64,000 nt of DNA from Palsa-506 sp963709075 (GTDB lineage: Bacteria > Actinomycetota > Actinomycetes > Streptosporangiales > Streptosporangiaceae): NCBI GenBank assembly GCA_963709075.1, contig CAVPUY010000004.1:1-64000 (forward strand), given 5' to 3'. A program made the translations under genes and the position numbers. Within the stretch, counting starts at the first letter, position 1. Every line of letters begins with the position of its first letter. Shown here one piece after another: positions 43,251 to 51,934 of this stretch. The notes beneath the pieces were generated by a model that was not told the origin of the DNA, did no database searches, and was given only the letters and a program-made list of their open reading frames with translations.

Positions 43251-44306
43251 GTGCGCACGATCAGCGGAAAGGTCGCTCACGGTGCGCTCCTGTCGCTGCT
43301 GTTGCTTGCGCCGCTCGTGGTGATTCTGGACCGGCTCGACGGCGCCGATGAGCTGACCCTGTTCGTGCTTGCCGGAGTGGCGCTGATCCCGCTCTCCTGG
43401 CTGATCGGCGAGGCGACGGACCACCTTGCCCGCCGGACCGGTCCCGGGATAGGCGGCTTCCTGAACGCGACGTTCGGCAACGCCCCGGAGCTGATCATCG
43501 CGGTTATCGCCCTTTCCGGCGGGCTGACCGCGATCGTCAGGGCATCGCTCGTAGGCTCGATCGCCGGCAACCTCTTGCTCGTCCTCGGCTTCACTCTGCT
43601 CTTCGGCCAGACAGGCTTCATCGACCGCCGGTCTGCCTACATCTCGCTCGGCCTGGTCGGATTCACCACCGTCGTGCTTGTCGCCGCCGCGCCAGGAATC
43701 CACGGCGATTCGGAACGCCGCTCGCTCGCCGAGCTCTCGCTTCCTGTTGCCATCCTGCTGCTGATCGTCTGCCTGGTGGTGACTCGGTACGCGCTCCGTC
43801 GCCACCGGCAGATCTATCGGCCCGCCGAATCTGAAGAAGGCGGCTGGCCGTTGCCCGCCGCCTTGACCGTGCTCGGCGTGGCCACGATCGCGGCCGCCTT
43901 CGTCAGCGAAACGCTCGTCGGCACGCTGCGAGCCTTCGCGACCAGAGCGCACCTGCCGGAGTTCTTCGTCGCGGTGGTGATCGTCGCGATCATCGGAAAC
44001 GCGACCGAGCACGGCAGCGCCGTGATGCTGGCGCGACGCGGCCGGGTCAAGCTGGCAGCCGAGATTCCGCTGGCCTCGAGCGCTCAGATTGCCGGCCTGG
44101 TGATACCGCTGATAGCGCTGATCTCATGGGGATTCAAGCCACTTGCGCTCAGCTTCCGGCCGGTGGAACTCGCGGTTATGGCCGTAGCGGTCACTCTTCC
44201 GGCGATTGTCCTTCGGTCCGGCAGAACGACACGGCTAAGCGGAGCGATGCTGCTGGCCGCCTATTCGGGCCTCGCCGTTGCCTCCTACCTGGCCGGCGAC
44301 GGCTGA
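43251..44306 (+). CDS. Calcium/cation:proton antiporter (CaCA family, CaxA/ChaA type)
   Basis: Intact, 351 residues with about 11 membrane segments. The two alpha repeats of the family are clear: FLNATFGNAPELIIAVIALS near residue 75 and VIVAIIGNATEHGSAVMLAR near 255, whose Asn, Glu and His residues line the ion site. Helices include LLSLLLLAPLVVILDRL and ASLVGSIAGNLLLVLGFTLL. It exports Ca2+ or other cations in exchange for protons at the cell membrane. The GTG at 43251 follows an AAGGTGACGAT site. Confidence 0.9.
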   Translation: MRTISGKVAHGALLSLLLLAPLVVILDRLDGADELTLFVLAGVALIPLSWLIGEATDHLARRTGPGIGGFLNATFGNAPELIIAVIALSGGLTAIVRASLVGSIAGNLLLVLGFTLLFGQTGFIDRRSAYISLGLVGFTTVVLVAAAPGIHGDSERRSLAELSLPVAILLLIVCLVVTRYALRRHRQIYRPAESEEGGWPLPAALTVLGVATIAAAFVSETLVGTLRAFATRAHLPEFFVAVVIVAIIGNATEHGSAVMLARRGRVKLAAEIPLASSAQIAGLVIPLIALISWGFKPLALSFRPVELAVMAVAVTLPAIVLRSGRTTRLSGAMLLAAYSGLAVASYLAGDG

Positions 44307-44350
44307 CGCGAGCTGGACCAGCGGACGCGAGCGGGACACGAGCTGAACGC
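44307..44350. repeat. GGACGCGAGC-type repeats downstream of caxA
   Basis: GACGCGAGCTGGACCAGC is followed by GGACGCGAGCGGGACACGAG and CTGAACGCGGGCG. The core GGACGCGAGC is the same as the tandem array at 45388-45470 on the other side of the LigD-polymerase gene. Confidence 0.6.
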
Positions 44351-44398
44351 GGGCGCGGCCCGGCTGCCCAGGCCCTTAGCGGTTCAGCGCCGGGCTGG

Positions 44399-45361
44399 CT
44401 AGCCGGGCGGCCCGGCGCGGCGGGCGCGGGCGCGCCGCTTGCCCTCGTGCATCGCCTGCACCCGGGCGACCGGGATCGCCCGGCCCTCCTCGATCAGGCC
44501 GGTGCCCAGCCGCTGCGGCGCGGGCATCAGGCTGGCCCACGGATCGCTGCCGGCTACCAGCGGGGCGGCCGTGCGGACCGTGAAGTCGGCCGGCCCGACC
44601 TGGTCAAGATCCGCCCAGGGAACCGGGAATGACACCGGCGCGCCCGGCCGGACGCGAGGGCTGTACACGGCCACCACCGTCGCCCCGCCTGCCCGGGTCG
44701 AGTCGAGGAACACCTTGCCCTCGCGGTCTTCCCGGATGAAGGCCGTCGTGGCGAGGGCGGGGTCAAGCCGCTCGGCCCGGGCGGCGATCGCGCGGGTGGC
44801 GGCCGCGATGTCGTCGATCGACGCCGTAGCGTCGATCGGCACGAACACGTGAACGCCCTTCGCGCCGCTGGTCTTCACCGCGCCCGCCAGGCCGGCCTCG
44901 GCCAGCACCTGCCGTACCAGCAGGGCGGCGCGGACGGCGAGGCTGAACGCTCCCCCGGATGGCGGGTCGATGTCCAGCACCAGGTGGGTGGGGTGATCCA
45001 TCCGGCCGACGCACGCCAGGGTGGGGTGATACTCGACCGCCCGCTGGTTGGCCAGCCACAGCAGCGTCCGGCGGTCGTTACACAGCGCGTACGATACTTC
45101 GCGTTTCGAAGCTTCTGCCCACAACTGCACCGTCGGCACCCACGGCGGCGTGTACTTGGGCACGTTCTTCTGCATGAACGGCTGCTGGCCGCGGAGCACC
45201 CGGATAACCGAAAGCGGCCGGCCGGCCAGCGCCGGGATGATCCGGTCCCGGACCGCGTCCAGGTAGTCCACCAGGTCCCGCTTGGCCGCCTGCGCCCCGT
45301 CGAACAGCGGCTGGTCGAGGTTGGTCAGCGACACCCCGTCTCGCTCCTCGCCGCCGCTCAT
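44399..45361 (-). CDS. LigD-type DNA/RNA polymerase (primase-polymerase) domain protein, stand-alone
   Basis: Intact, 320 residues. VSLTNLDQPLFDGAQAAKRD is the N-terminal LigD polymerase motif, then RPLSVIRVLRGQQPFMQKNV, YALCNDRRTLLWLANQRAVE, LVLDIDPPSGGAFSLAVRAA (metal-binding DxD near residue 130), KTSGAKGVHVFVPI (SGxKGxH motif), KVFLDSTRAGGATVVAVYSP (third Asp) and VSFPVPWADLDQVGPADFTV. These AEP-type polymerases fill gaps in non-homologous end joining. No ligase or phosphoesterase domain and no Ku gene is near. Flanked on both sides by GGACGCGAGC repeats. Confidence 0.85.
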   Translation of the reverse strand: MSGGEERDGVSLTNLDQPLFDGAQAAKRDLVDYLDAVRDRIIPALAGRPLSVIRVLRGQQPFMQKNVPKYTPPWVPTVQLWAEASKREVSYALCNDRRTLLWLANQRAVEYHPTLACVGRMDHPTHLVLDIDPPSGGAFSLAVRAALLVRQVLAEAGLAGAVKTSGAKGVHVFVPIDATASIDDIAAATRAIAARAERLDPALATTAFIREDREGKVFLDSTRAGGATVVAVYSPRVRPGAPVSFPVPWADLDQVGPADFTVRTAAPLVAGSDPWASLMPAPQRLGTGLIEEGRAIPVARVQAMHEGKRRARARRAGPPG

Positions 45362-45387
45362 CTGATCACCTTTTCACCGATCCGGCG

Positions 45388-45470
45388 CGGACGCGAGCGC
45401 CACCGGACGCGAGCGCCAGCCGGACGCGAGCGCCAGCTGGACGCGAGCGCCACCGGACGCAAGCGCCGCC
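45388..45470. repeat. 16/17-bp tandem repeats between ligD-pol and MFS genes
   Basis: Five head-to-tail copies of GGACGCGAGCGCCACC or GGACGCGAGCGCCAGCC (the last one decayed). They lie just upstream of the leftward LigD-polymerase start and downstream of the leftward MFS gene stop. Confidence 0.85.
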
Positions 45471-45495
45471 CCGCGGTGCCGCCGGGCCAGGCGCC

Positions 45496-46908
45496 TCAGG
45501 CGGCCACCGGCTCCTCGACCGCTGGCCGGGGCAGGCCGACCGGGCCGTCCGGCAGGCGGCGGCTGACGCCGAGCCCGACGACGGCCATGATCGCCGCGAT
45601 GGCGAACGCGGCGGTGACGCCCAGGTACAGGCTGGCTCCCGCGGCCACGGCCGCGCCGCCGGCACCGATGCCGATCGCCGTGCCGAGCACGTCGGCCAGG
45701 TTCAGGGACGCCGACGCCCAGCCTTCCCGGCCGGGCGGTGCCTCCCGCAGCATCAGCAGCGAGATCGGCGCGTACGCCAGGCCCATGCCGAGGCCGGCGA
45801 TGGTCCAGGCCGCCAGGCCGGCCGCCACCGGCACGCCCGGCTGCAGCGCCGCGACCATCCCGGCGATGCCGGCCAGCACGATCAGCAGCCCGGCGCGCAC
45901 CAGGCGGCGTCCCTCCCATTTCTCGCTCAGCCGGGCCTGCACCCAGGCGCCGGCGGTCCAGGCCAGCGTCGCGCCGGTGACGGCGATGCCAGCGACCACC
46001 GGGCTGCGGTGCCGCACTTCCGTGATCGACAACGTGACGTAGGCGTCTGCGCCGAAGAACGCGAACGTCAGCAGGCCGCGGCTCAAGATGGTGGCCGGCA
46101 GCCCGCGGCGCGCGGTAAAGGTGCCGGCCGGGACAAGCCGGCGCAGCGCCGTGAACCCGGCTAGGCACCCGGCCACGATCAGCCCGCCGCCAGCAAGCAA
46201 CTTCCCGGATCCGGCCGCGAGCGTGAGGCCGGCGAGGAACAGCGCTGCGCCGGCCGCGGTCCGCAGGCCGTCGGTCAGCTTGTGCTCCTCGGCGCGGCGG
46301 GAACCCGGCGGGCCAAGGCGGATCAGCGCCGGCAGGGCAATCGACCCGGTCACCGCGACCACCGGCAGCAGGCCGAGGAACACCCACCGCCAGCCGAACA
46401 CGTGCGCCACCTCGGCGCTGATGACCGGGCCGGCCAGCCCGGGCGCGACCCACGCGGTGGACAGCACCGCCATCATCCTGGCCCGCTGCGGGCCTGCCAG
46501 GCTGCGGCCGATCGACGCGTAGGCCACCGACGGCACCGCGCCTGCCCCGAGTCCCTGCAGCGCACGCCCTGCCACCAGCACGCCCATCGACGGCGCGAGC
46601 CCCGCGACGGCCAGCCCGGCGCCGAACAGCACCAGCCCGGCGACGAACGGGATCGCCGGACCCCGCCGGTCGGCCTCCCGGCCGGCCGCCACGATGCCTA
46701 TCACGCTGGCCAGCATGAACGCGCTGAACACCCAGCCGTAAAGGCGGAACCCGCCGAGGTCACGGGCGGCGACCGGCATCACCGTGATCACGGCCAGGGC
46801 CTCGGAGGCGACAAAGGTGATGGTCAGGACGAGCCCGGCGGTCAGCGACCTCGTCTCCGGCGCCCACAGCCCTGGCACCCGGTCATCGCGTGCCCGGCCA
46901 TCGCGCAT
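45496..46908 (-). CDS. MFS transporter (multidrug exporter type)
   Basis: Intact, 470 residues, 12-14 membrane segments. The N-half shows LVLTITFVASEALAVITVMP and the motif-A loop GREADRRGPAIPFVAGLVL, then VAGRALQGLGAGAVPSVAYA and RMMAVLSTAWVAPGLAGPVI (antiporter motif C: W-x-APGLAGP). The C-half has ILSRGLLTFAFFGADAYVTL and IAGLGMGLAYAPISLLMLRE. Motif C places it with proton-driven drug exporters. It lies between two LigD-polymerase genes and is transcribed with the left one. The substrate is unknown. Confidence 0.85.
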   Translation of the reverse strand: MRDGRARDDRVPGLWAPETRSLTAGLVLTITFVASEALAVITVMPVAARDLGGFRLYGWVFSAFMLASVIGIVAAGREADRRGPAIPFVAGLVLFGAGLAVAGLAPSMGVLVAGRALQGLGAGAVPSVAYASIGRSLAGPQRARMMAVLSTAWVAPGLAGPVISAEVAHVFGWRWVFLGLLPVVAVTGSIALPALIRLGPPGSRRAEEHKLTDGLRTAAGAALFLAGLTLAAGSGKLLAGGGLIVAGCLAGFTALRRLVPAGTFTARRGLPATILSRGLLTFAFFGADAYVTLSITEVRHRSPVVAGIAVTGATLAWTAGAWVQARLSEKWEGRRLVRAGLLIVLAGIAGMVAALQPGVPVAAGLAAWTIAGLGMGLAYAPISLLMLREAPPGREGWASASLNLADVLGTAIGIGAGGAAVAAGASLYLGVTAAFAIAAIMAVVGLGVSRRLPDGPVGLPRPAVEEPVAA

Positions 46909-47034
46909 CCGCCTGTCCGCCCGTCCTTCCGGTCTCGATCTGCTGCTCCCTCCCGCGATCGTATGAGTTCAAGCAGGCTGTAAGTCCAGTGCGGGCGCCG
47001 CAGTAGTCTGTGGTTCGCCGAGGAATGGATCACC

Positions 47035-48009
47035 ATGCGAAGTGGCCTGATCACCCATCCGGACAAGGTGCTCTTCGCCGAGCGGGGCGAGACGAAGGGC
47101 GACCTGGCCGAGCACTACATGCGGGTAGCTGAGCCGCTGATGCGGGCGATGGGCGGCCGCCCGGTGCTGCTCCAGCGTTTCCCCGATGGCGCGGCCGGGC
47201 CCTCGTTCTTCCAGAAGCGGGTGCCCAGGAACGCCCCGGACTGGCTGCAGACCATCACCGTGTCGACGCCCAACGGCACCACCTCGCAGGCACTGGTCGC
47301 CGCCGACCTGGACCACGTGCTGTGGGCAGTGAACCTGGGCTGCCTGGGCTTCCACGTCTGGCCCAACCTGGCCAGCGATCCCGGCCACGCCGACGAGCTG
47401 CGGATCGACCTCGATCCTTCGCCCGGCACGGACTTCACCCAGATCCGCGCGGCGGCCGCGGAACTGCGGCGGCTGCTCGCCGAGGTCGGCGTGACCGGCT
47501 ATCCGAAGACGACGGGCAACCGCGGCCTGCACGTGTACGTCAGGCTGCAGCCCAGGTGGGATTCTTACCAGGTCCGGGCGGCCGCGGTGGCCGCGGCGCG
47601 CGAGCTTGAGCGCCGCAGGCCCGACCTGATCACGGCCGCCTGGTGGAAGGAGGAACGCGGCCAGCGGGTGTTCGTCGACTTCAACCAGAACGCGCCGCAC
47701 AAGACCGTGTTCGGCGCCTGGTCGGTACGGGCCAGGCCGGGCGCTCAGGTGTCCACCCCGGTCGACTGGGCCGAGATCGACGACATCCACCCGGACCAGT
47801 TCACGATCGCGTCGATGGCCGCCCGGCTCGAGGCAGCCGGCGATCCGTGGCTCGGCATGGCCGGCGATCCGCAGTCGCTGGAGCCGCTGCTCGCGATGAG
47901 CGAGCGGGACCTCGCGGCCGGGCTGCTCGACGCGCCGTGGCCGCCGGTCTACCCGAAGCAGCCCGGCGAGCCGCCGCGCGTCGCCCCGAGCCGCGCGAAG
48001 AAGCCCTGA
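47035..48009 (+). CDS. LigD-type DNA/RNA polymerase domain protein, second paralog
   Basis: Intact, 324 residues. GLITHPDKVLFAERGETKGD is the classical LigD-polymerase N-terminus (T-x-P-x-K-x-LFP-E); then QRFPDGAAGPSFFQKRVPRN, VLWAVNLGCLGFHVWPNLAS, LRIDLDPSPGTDFTQIRAAA (DxD), YPKTTGNRGLHVYVRL, RVFVDFNQNAPHKTVFGAWS (third Asp) and VSTPVDWAEIDDIHPDQFTI. It is closer to the canonical NHEJ polymerase of mycobacterial type than the paralog at 44399. No Ku or LigD ligase gene is in the window. Confidence 0.88.
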   Translation: MRSGLITHPDKVLFAERGETKGDLAEHYMRVAEPLMRAMGGRPVLLQRFPDGAAGPSFFQKRVPRNAPDWLQTITVSTPNGTTSQALVAADLDHVLWAVNLGCLGFHVWPNLASDPGHADELRIDLDPSPGTDFTQIRAAAAELRRLLAEVGVTGYPKTTGNRGLHVYVRLQPRWDSYQVRAAAVAAARELERRRPDLITAAWWKEERGQRVFVDFNQNAPHKTVFGAWSVRARPGAQVSTPVDWAEIDDIHPDQFTIASMAARLEAAGDPWLGMAGDPQSLEPLLAMSERDLAAGLLDAPWPPVYPKQPGEPPRVAPSRAKKP

Positions 48010-48178
48010 CCAGCCGGTGACGGCCGTCGCTGACCGCCAGAAAAGCAGACAAGCGCATTTGAAACGGGAACTCCCCGCAGCGCCGGCACCGCCGCTGCGT
48101 CAATCGGCTGGCTGAATCCGGGCACCAGCCTCACCGGCGCTGGCCTGGCCGCCCTCCGGGCCTGACCGGGCCGCGGCG

Positions 48179-49340
48179 TCAGCGCAGCGCGGCATCGAAG
48201 CGGTCGCGCAGGTCGCCGAGCCGCTCGACCGGCTCGTTGGCGAACACCAGGCGCAGGTACCGGCCGCCGCTCGGCCCCCATCCGGTCATGGGCGTAGCAG
48301 CGACCTGAGAACGGGCGAAAAGCCGCTCTGCCGCGTCCTCCGGCGTGCGGCCCATCCGCACCGTGTCGATGAGCAGCGACCAGCCGCCGTGCGGGCGGAT
48401 GCAGGGGTAGCCGGAGAGCTGGTCAAGGATGTGCTCGCACCGGTGCTGCCAGACCCGGGTGGCCGTCGCGACGTCCTCGGCCGCGGCTGGATGACGCAAT
48501 GCCGCGGCGACGGCTTCCTGCGCGATGCCGACCTGGCACACCACGTTCGTGAGCCCGACCAGGCCGACGTCGCCCATGATCTGCTCCGGACCGACGACCC
48601 AGCCGACCCGCCAGCCGATCATGCGCAGTTCCTTGGACGCCGAGCCGACGGTGATCGTGCGCGAGGCGAGCCCGGCGTGCGCGCCCGGGTGCGCGGGCGG
48701 CTGCCCGTCGAACCGGATCCGCTCCATCGCGGCGTCGTAGATGATCCAGGCTCCGTGGCTTTCGGCCGGGCCGGCGATGGCGTCGAGGTGCTCGCCGGAC
48801 AGCACCGCGCCGGTGGGCATGGCCGGGCTCATCAGCAGCACGGCCGCGGTCTGCGGCCCGATGGCCGCGGCCAGCTCAGCCGGGATCCGTGGCCCATCCG
48901 CGGGCATCAGGGACGCAGCGCATGTGCCGGGGGACTCCGCCCGCTAGCCGGATCCGGTTGACCAGCCCGGCGTAAATGGGGTCGCAGATGACGACTTCCC
49001 GGCCGGGCTCGACGGTGGCGAGCAGCACGTTAAGGATGCCGTTCAGCCCGCCGGCCACGCTGACGCACTGGGTGCCGGGGTCATACCGGCGGCCGGTCAT
49101 CGCGCCGACGTGCGCGGCCGCCGCCTCCCGTAGCCCGCGATGGCCCGGGAAGGGCAGGTAGCTGTTGGCGTCGTCCTGCTCGACCGCGGCCTGGGTGACC
49201 TGCCGGGCGATGGCCGGTGGCGGGATATCGGTGTCCAGGTTCTCCAGCCGCAGGAACCTGGGGTCGCCGGCCGCGTCGGCGGCGTCGCCGACCTTGTCCA
49301 CGCCGATGCCGGGAATGTGCCGTAGCCGCGAGACGGTCAT
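48179..49340 (-). CDS. Pyridoxal-phosphate aminotransferase class I/II, one frameshift
   Basis: About 387 residues. GGAGGCAGGAGCGCGG precedes the ATG. PLP-fold motifs: CVSVAGGLNGILNVLLATVE, GREVVICDPIYAGLVNRIRL, LMSPAMPTGAVLSGEHLDAI (cofactor Asn replaced by Pro-Ala-Met-Pro-Thr context), AWIIYDAAMERIRFDG (Asp-x-x-Met) and TITVGSASKELRMIGWRVGW with the Schiff-base Lys near residue 233. The C-terminus reads VAATPMTGWGPSGGRYLRLV. A break near 48905 separates the halves. It transfers an amino group between an amino acid and a keto acid; the substrate is unknown. Confidence 0.85.
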
Positions 49341-49374
49341 CCGCGCTCCTGCCTCCGGTGCCCTCGCGGCGACG

Positions 49375-50175
49375 TCACTGGCTGTCCAGCGCCGCAAGGA
49401 ACTCGACGATCTTTGCCGCGGTCTCGGCTGCCCCGCGGCGCGGCAGGTGGTGACCGATGTGGTCAAGGAACTCGACCCGGGCATCCGGCAGCGCCGCCGC
49501 CAGCTGGTGAGTCGCCCGGACCGGGATAAGCGTGTCCCTCGGGTCGGCGAGCAGCAGCACCGGCTGCCGCACGTCCGGCAGCGAGGCGGTAAGGTCGGCC
49601 AGCTCGGCTACCAGCGCCCGCTGCTCGGTGAGGAAGCTGCGCCACAGCGGCCCGTGATCATGGTGCGAGTTTCCCCAGATGTGCCAGTTGACGTACTCGC
49701 CGGCCGCGATGGGCCGCTGCCGCCGCCTGGCTATCGCGGCCAGCCGGGCCCGGGCCAGCCACGGAGTCAGCCACCAGGCCACGAGCGCGCAGACCTCGCC
49801 GGCCACCGGCGCCGCCAGCAGCCGGTCCCAGCCGGTCAGGCAGCCGGGGCCGACGCTGGCCAGCAGTACCAGTGCCTCAACCCGCTCGGGCGCCAGCCTG
49901 GCCGCCGCCAGCGCGACGCCGCCGCCGTAGGAGTGACCGACAAATACGGCCCGCTTGCTGCCCCGCGCATCGAGTTCGGCCAGCACTGCCCGGGCGTTGA
50001 CCGCGAACCCGCCGGCCGCCTGGCGGCTTGCCCCGTACCCCGGCCGGTCCGGCGCCAGCACGCGCAGTGCGGCCGGCAGCTGGCCGGCCAGCTGCCGCCA
50101 GTCCGAGCCCGAACCCGGCTGGCCGTGCAGCAGCACGATGTCGCGCCCGGCCACCCTGGATTCGCGCGTATCCAC
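49375..50175 (-). CDS. Alpha/beta hydrolase
   Basis: Intact, 266 residues from GTG 50175 (longer starts add only low-complexity residues). RDIVLLHGQPGSGSDWRQLA gives the oxyanion-hole HGQPG, AVFVGHSYGGGVALAAARLA the nucleophile elbow G-H-S-Y-G, PVLLLADPRDTLIPVRATHQ the acid Asp, and LDHIGHHLPRRGAAETAAKI the catalytic His. The cap region is Trp-rich (EYVNWHIWGNSHHDHGPLWR). It is a soluble esterase/lyase-type enzyme; no substrate can be assigned. It ends 35 bases before the aminotransferase start on the same strand, so the two may be co-transcribed. Confidence 0.85.
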   Translation of the reverse strand: MDTRESRVAGRDIVLLHGQPGSGSDWRQLAGQLPAALRVLAPDRPGYGASRQAAGGFAVNARAVLAELDARGSKRAVFVGHSYGGGVALAAARLAPERVEALVLLASVGPGCLTGWDRLLAAPVAGEVCALVAWWLTPWLARARLAAIARRRQRPIAAGEYVNWHIWGNSHHDHGPLWRSFLTEQRALVAELADLTASLPDVRQPVLLLADPRDTLIPVRATHQLAAALPDARVEFLDHIGHHLPRRGAAETAAKIVEFLAALDSQ

Positions 50176-50330
50176 ATCAACTGAGCCTAGGGGCGATGTG
50201 GCTGCCGCCTGGCAAGAATAAGACCCGGCGGGGGCCGCGGGACCGTCGTGGCCGCCTGGGCCGCAGGGACTGCCCGGGCCGGTGACCTTCCTGAGCATGC
50301 CGATGGTCACCTGCGGCCAGCTGGTGCCCC

Positions 50331-50400
50331 GGGCTGGCCCAGCCAGGCCGGGCCGGCCAGCTGGGGCACCGGCTGGCCCGGCTAGGCCGGGCCGGCCAGC
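50331..50400. repeat. Two imperfect copies of a 31-38 bp GC-rich repeat
   Basis: GGCTGGCCC, then AGGCCGGGCCGGCCAGC, appears twice in a row (50332-50361 and 50371-50400) at and just after the CoA-transferase stop. GGCCGGGCCGGCC is itself palindromic, so it can fold and may end transcription. Confidence 0.6.
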
Positions 50401-51758
50401 CAGCGCCGGATCTCCTTGCCGTGCTCGTCGAGTTCCGGCGGCGGCAGCCGGTAGCCCGCCGGGGTGGCGGAGAACCTGATCGGGTTCCGGATGCCGGGCA
50501 TGGCCCTGTCGCCCTGCCCGGCGGTTACCACCGGGTCCAGGCCGACCTGCTGCGCGAAGGCGACCCCGCCGTCAACGGTATTGATCGGCCCGCAGGCGAT
50601 GCCGGCCGCGCTCAGGTCGGTGAACCATTCCATCGCCGTCCGCCGGGCCAGGCGCTCGGTCAGTATCGGCAGTAGCTGGCCGCGGTTGGCTGTGCGGTCC
50701 TTGTTGCGCGCGAACCGCACATCGTCCGCGAGCCCGGGAGCGCCGATTACCTCGCACAACTTGCGGAACTGCCCGTCATTGCCGGCGATGATGATCAGCT
50801 CGCCGTCGGCGGCAGGCAGCGGCTCGTACGGAAACAGGCTCGGGTGGGAGTTGCCCATGCGGTACGGCACCACGCCGCCGGCGACGACCGCGCTGGCCTG
50901 GTTGACCAGTCCGGAGAGCGCCGCCGACAGCAGGCTTACCTGCACGTGCTGGCCGCGCCCGGAACTGGCCCGGTGGTGCAGCGCGGCCAGTATCCCGATC
51001 GCGGCGTTCAGCCCGGACATGACGTCGAACACGGCGACGCCCGCGCGGAACGGCTCCCCGTCGGCTTCGCCGGTCAGGCTCATCAGGCCGGAAATTGCCT
51101 GGACGACAAGGTCGTAACCGGGCAGCGACGCCCCGCCGCCGGAGCCGAAGCCGCTGATCGAGGCGTAGACGACGGCCGGATTGCGGCCGCTGACCGACTC
51201 GTAGTCCAGGCCGAAGCGGGCGAGGCCGCCGGGCTTGAAGTTCTCTACGACGACATCGGCGCGCGCGGCGAGTTCCTGCGCGGCGGCGCAGTCGGCTGGC
51301 TCGCGAAGATCGAGCGCGACCGACCGCTTGTTGCGGTTGACCGCCAGGTAATAGGTGGATACGCCGTCCCTGACCGGCGGCATCCACGTCCGGGTGTCGT
51401 CGCCGCCCGGGCCCTCCACCTTGACGACTTCCGCGCCGAGGTCGGCAAGCAGCATCGTACAGTAAGGGCCGGCGAGGATCCTGGAGAAGTCGGCGACCAG
51501 CAGCCCGGCCAGCGGGCCGGCCGGGCCGGCCCCGGCATCTCCGGCCAGGTCGGCACCGTCCGCCCCGCCCGCATCACCTGTCCCGCCCGCATCGCCTGCC
51601 CCGCCAGCGCCGCCTGCCCCACCAGCCCCTGCCCCGCCTGCGCCACCTGCCCCGCCCGTGCCACCTGCCCCGCCAGCGCCGCCTGCCCCGCTCGCATGGT
51701 GAATCGAGCTGGTGTCGTCTCCCGCAGCGGCGGCGCTAGCCGGTGTCGTTTCGTTCAT
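50382..51758 (-). CDS. CaiB/BaiF family CoA-transferase (class III)
   Basis: Intact, 458 residues. The class III CoA-transferase fold begins at GPLAGLLVADFSRILAGPYC and continues MLLADLGAEVVKVEGPGGDD, AVNRNKRSVALDLREPADCA, ADVVVENFKPGGLARFGLDY, VVYASISGFGSGGGASLPGY (followed by the catalytic-Asp region YDLVVQAISGLMSLTGEADG) and AIGILAALHHRASSGRGQHV with QVSLLSAALSGLVNQ. Members move CoA between organic acids in reversible reactions. The first 60 residues after ATG 51758 are a glycine/alanine-rich repeat that homologues lack. The partner acid is unknown. Confidence 0.87.
   Translation of the reverse strand: MNETTPASAAAAGDDTSSIHHASGAGGAGGAGGTGGAGGAGGAGAGGAGGAGGAGDAGGTGDAGGADGADLAGDAGAGPAGPLAGLLVADFSRILAGPYCTMLLADLGAEVVKVEGPGGDDTRTWMPPVRDGVSTYYLAVNRNKRSVALDLREPADCAAAQELAARADVVVENFKPGGLARFGLDYESVSGRNPAVVYASISGFGSGGGASLPGYDLVVQAISGLMSLTGEADGEPFRAGVAVFDVMSGLNAAIGILAALHHRASSGRGQHVQVSLLSAALSGLVNQASAVVAGGVVPYRMGNSHPSLFPYEPLPAADGELIIIAGNDGQFRKLCEVIGAPGLADDVRFARNKDRTANRGQLLPILTERLARRTAMEWFTDLSAAGIACGPINTVDGGVAFAQQVGLDPVVTAGQGDRAMPGIRNPIRFSATPAGYRLPPPELDEHGKEIRRWLAGPA
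51547..51697. repeat. GGA/GCA-rich tandem repeat encoding a Gly-Ala linker in the CoA-transferase
   Basis: On the plus strand CCCGCC, ACC and TGC units (for example GCCGCCTGCCCCACC) repeat irregularly with periods of 9, 12 and 15 bases. On the gene strand they encode GAGGAGGTGGAGGAG-like residues 18-60 of the CoA-transferase. Confidence 0.75.
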
Positions 51759-51934
51759 CGGGGCACCCGTCTGGCCGGTCGGGGCGCACAACCTGAAGCC
51801 GCAGGCCAGGCCGGCCGCCCCCGTGGATGGCGTGCTGCCCAGTATCGCGGGTGGCTCCGGCCCGGGGGCCCCAGCACCCCTCCCCCGCCTCAGCGCCCCT
51901 CCTCGGCCCCCGGCGCCCCTTCGTAGATCCGGCC

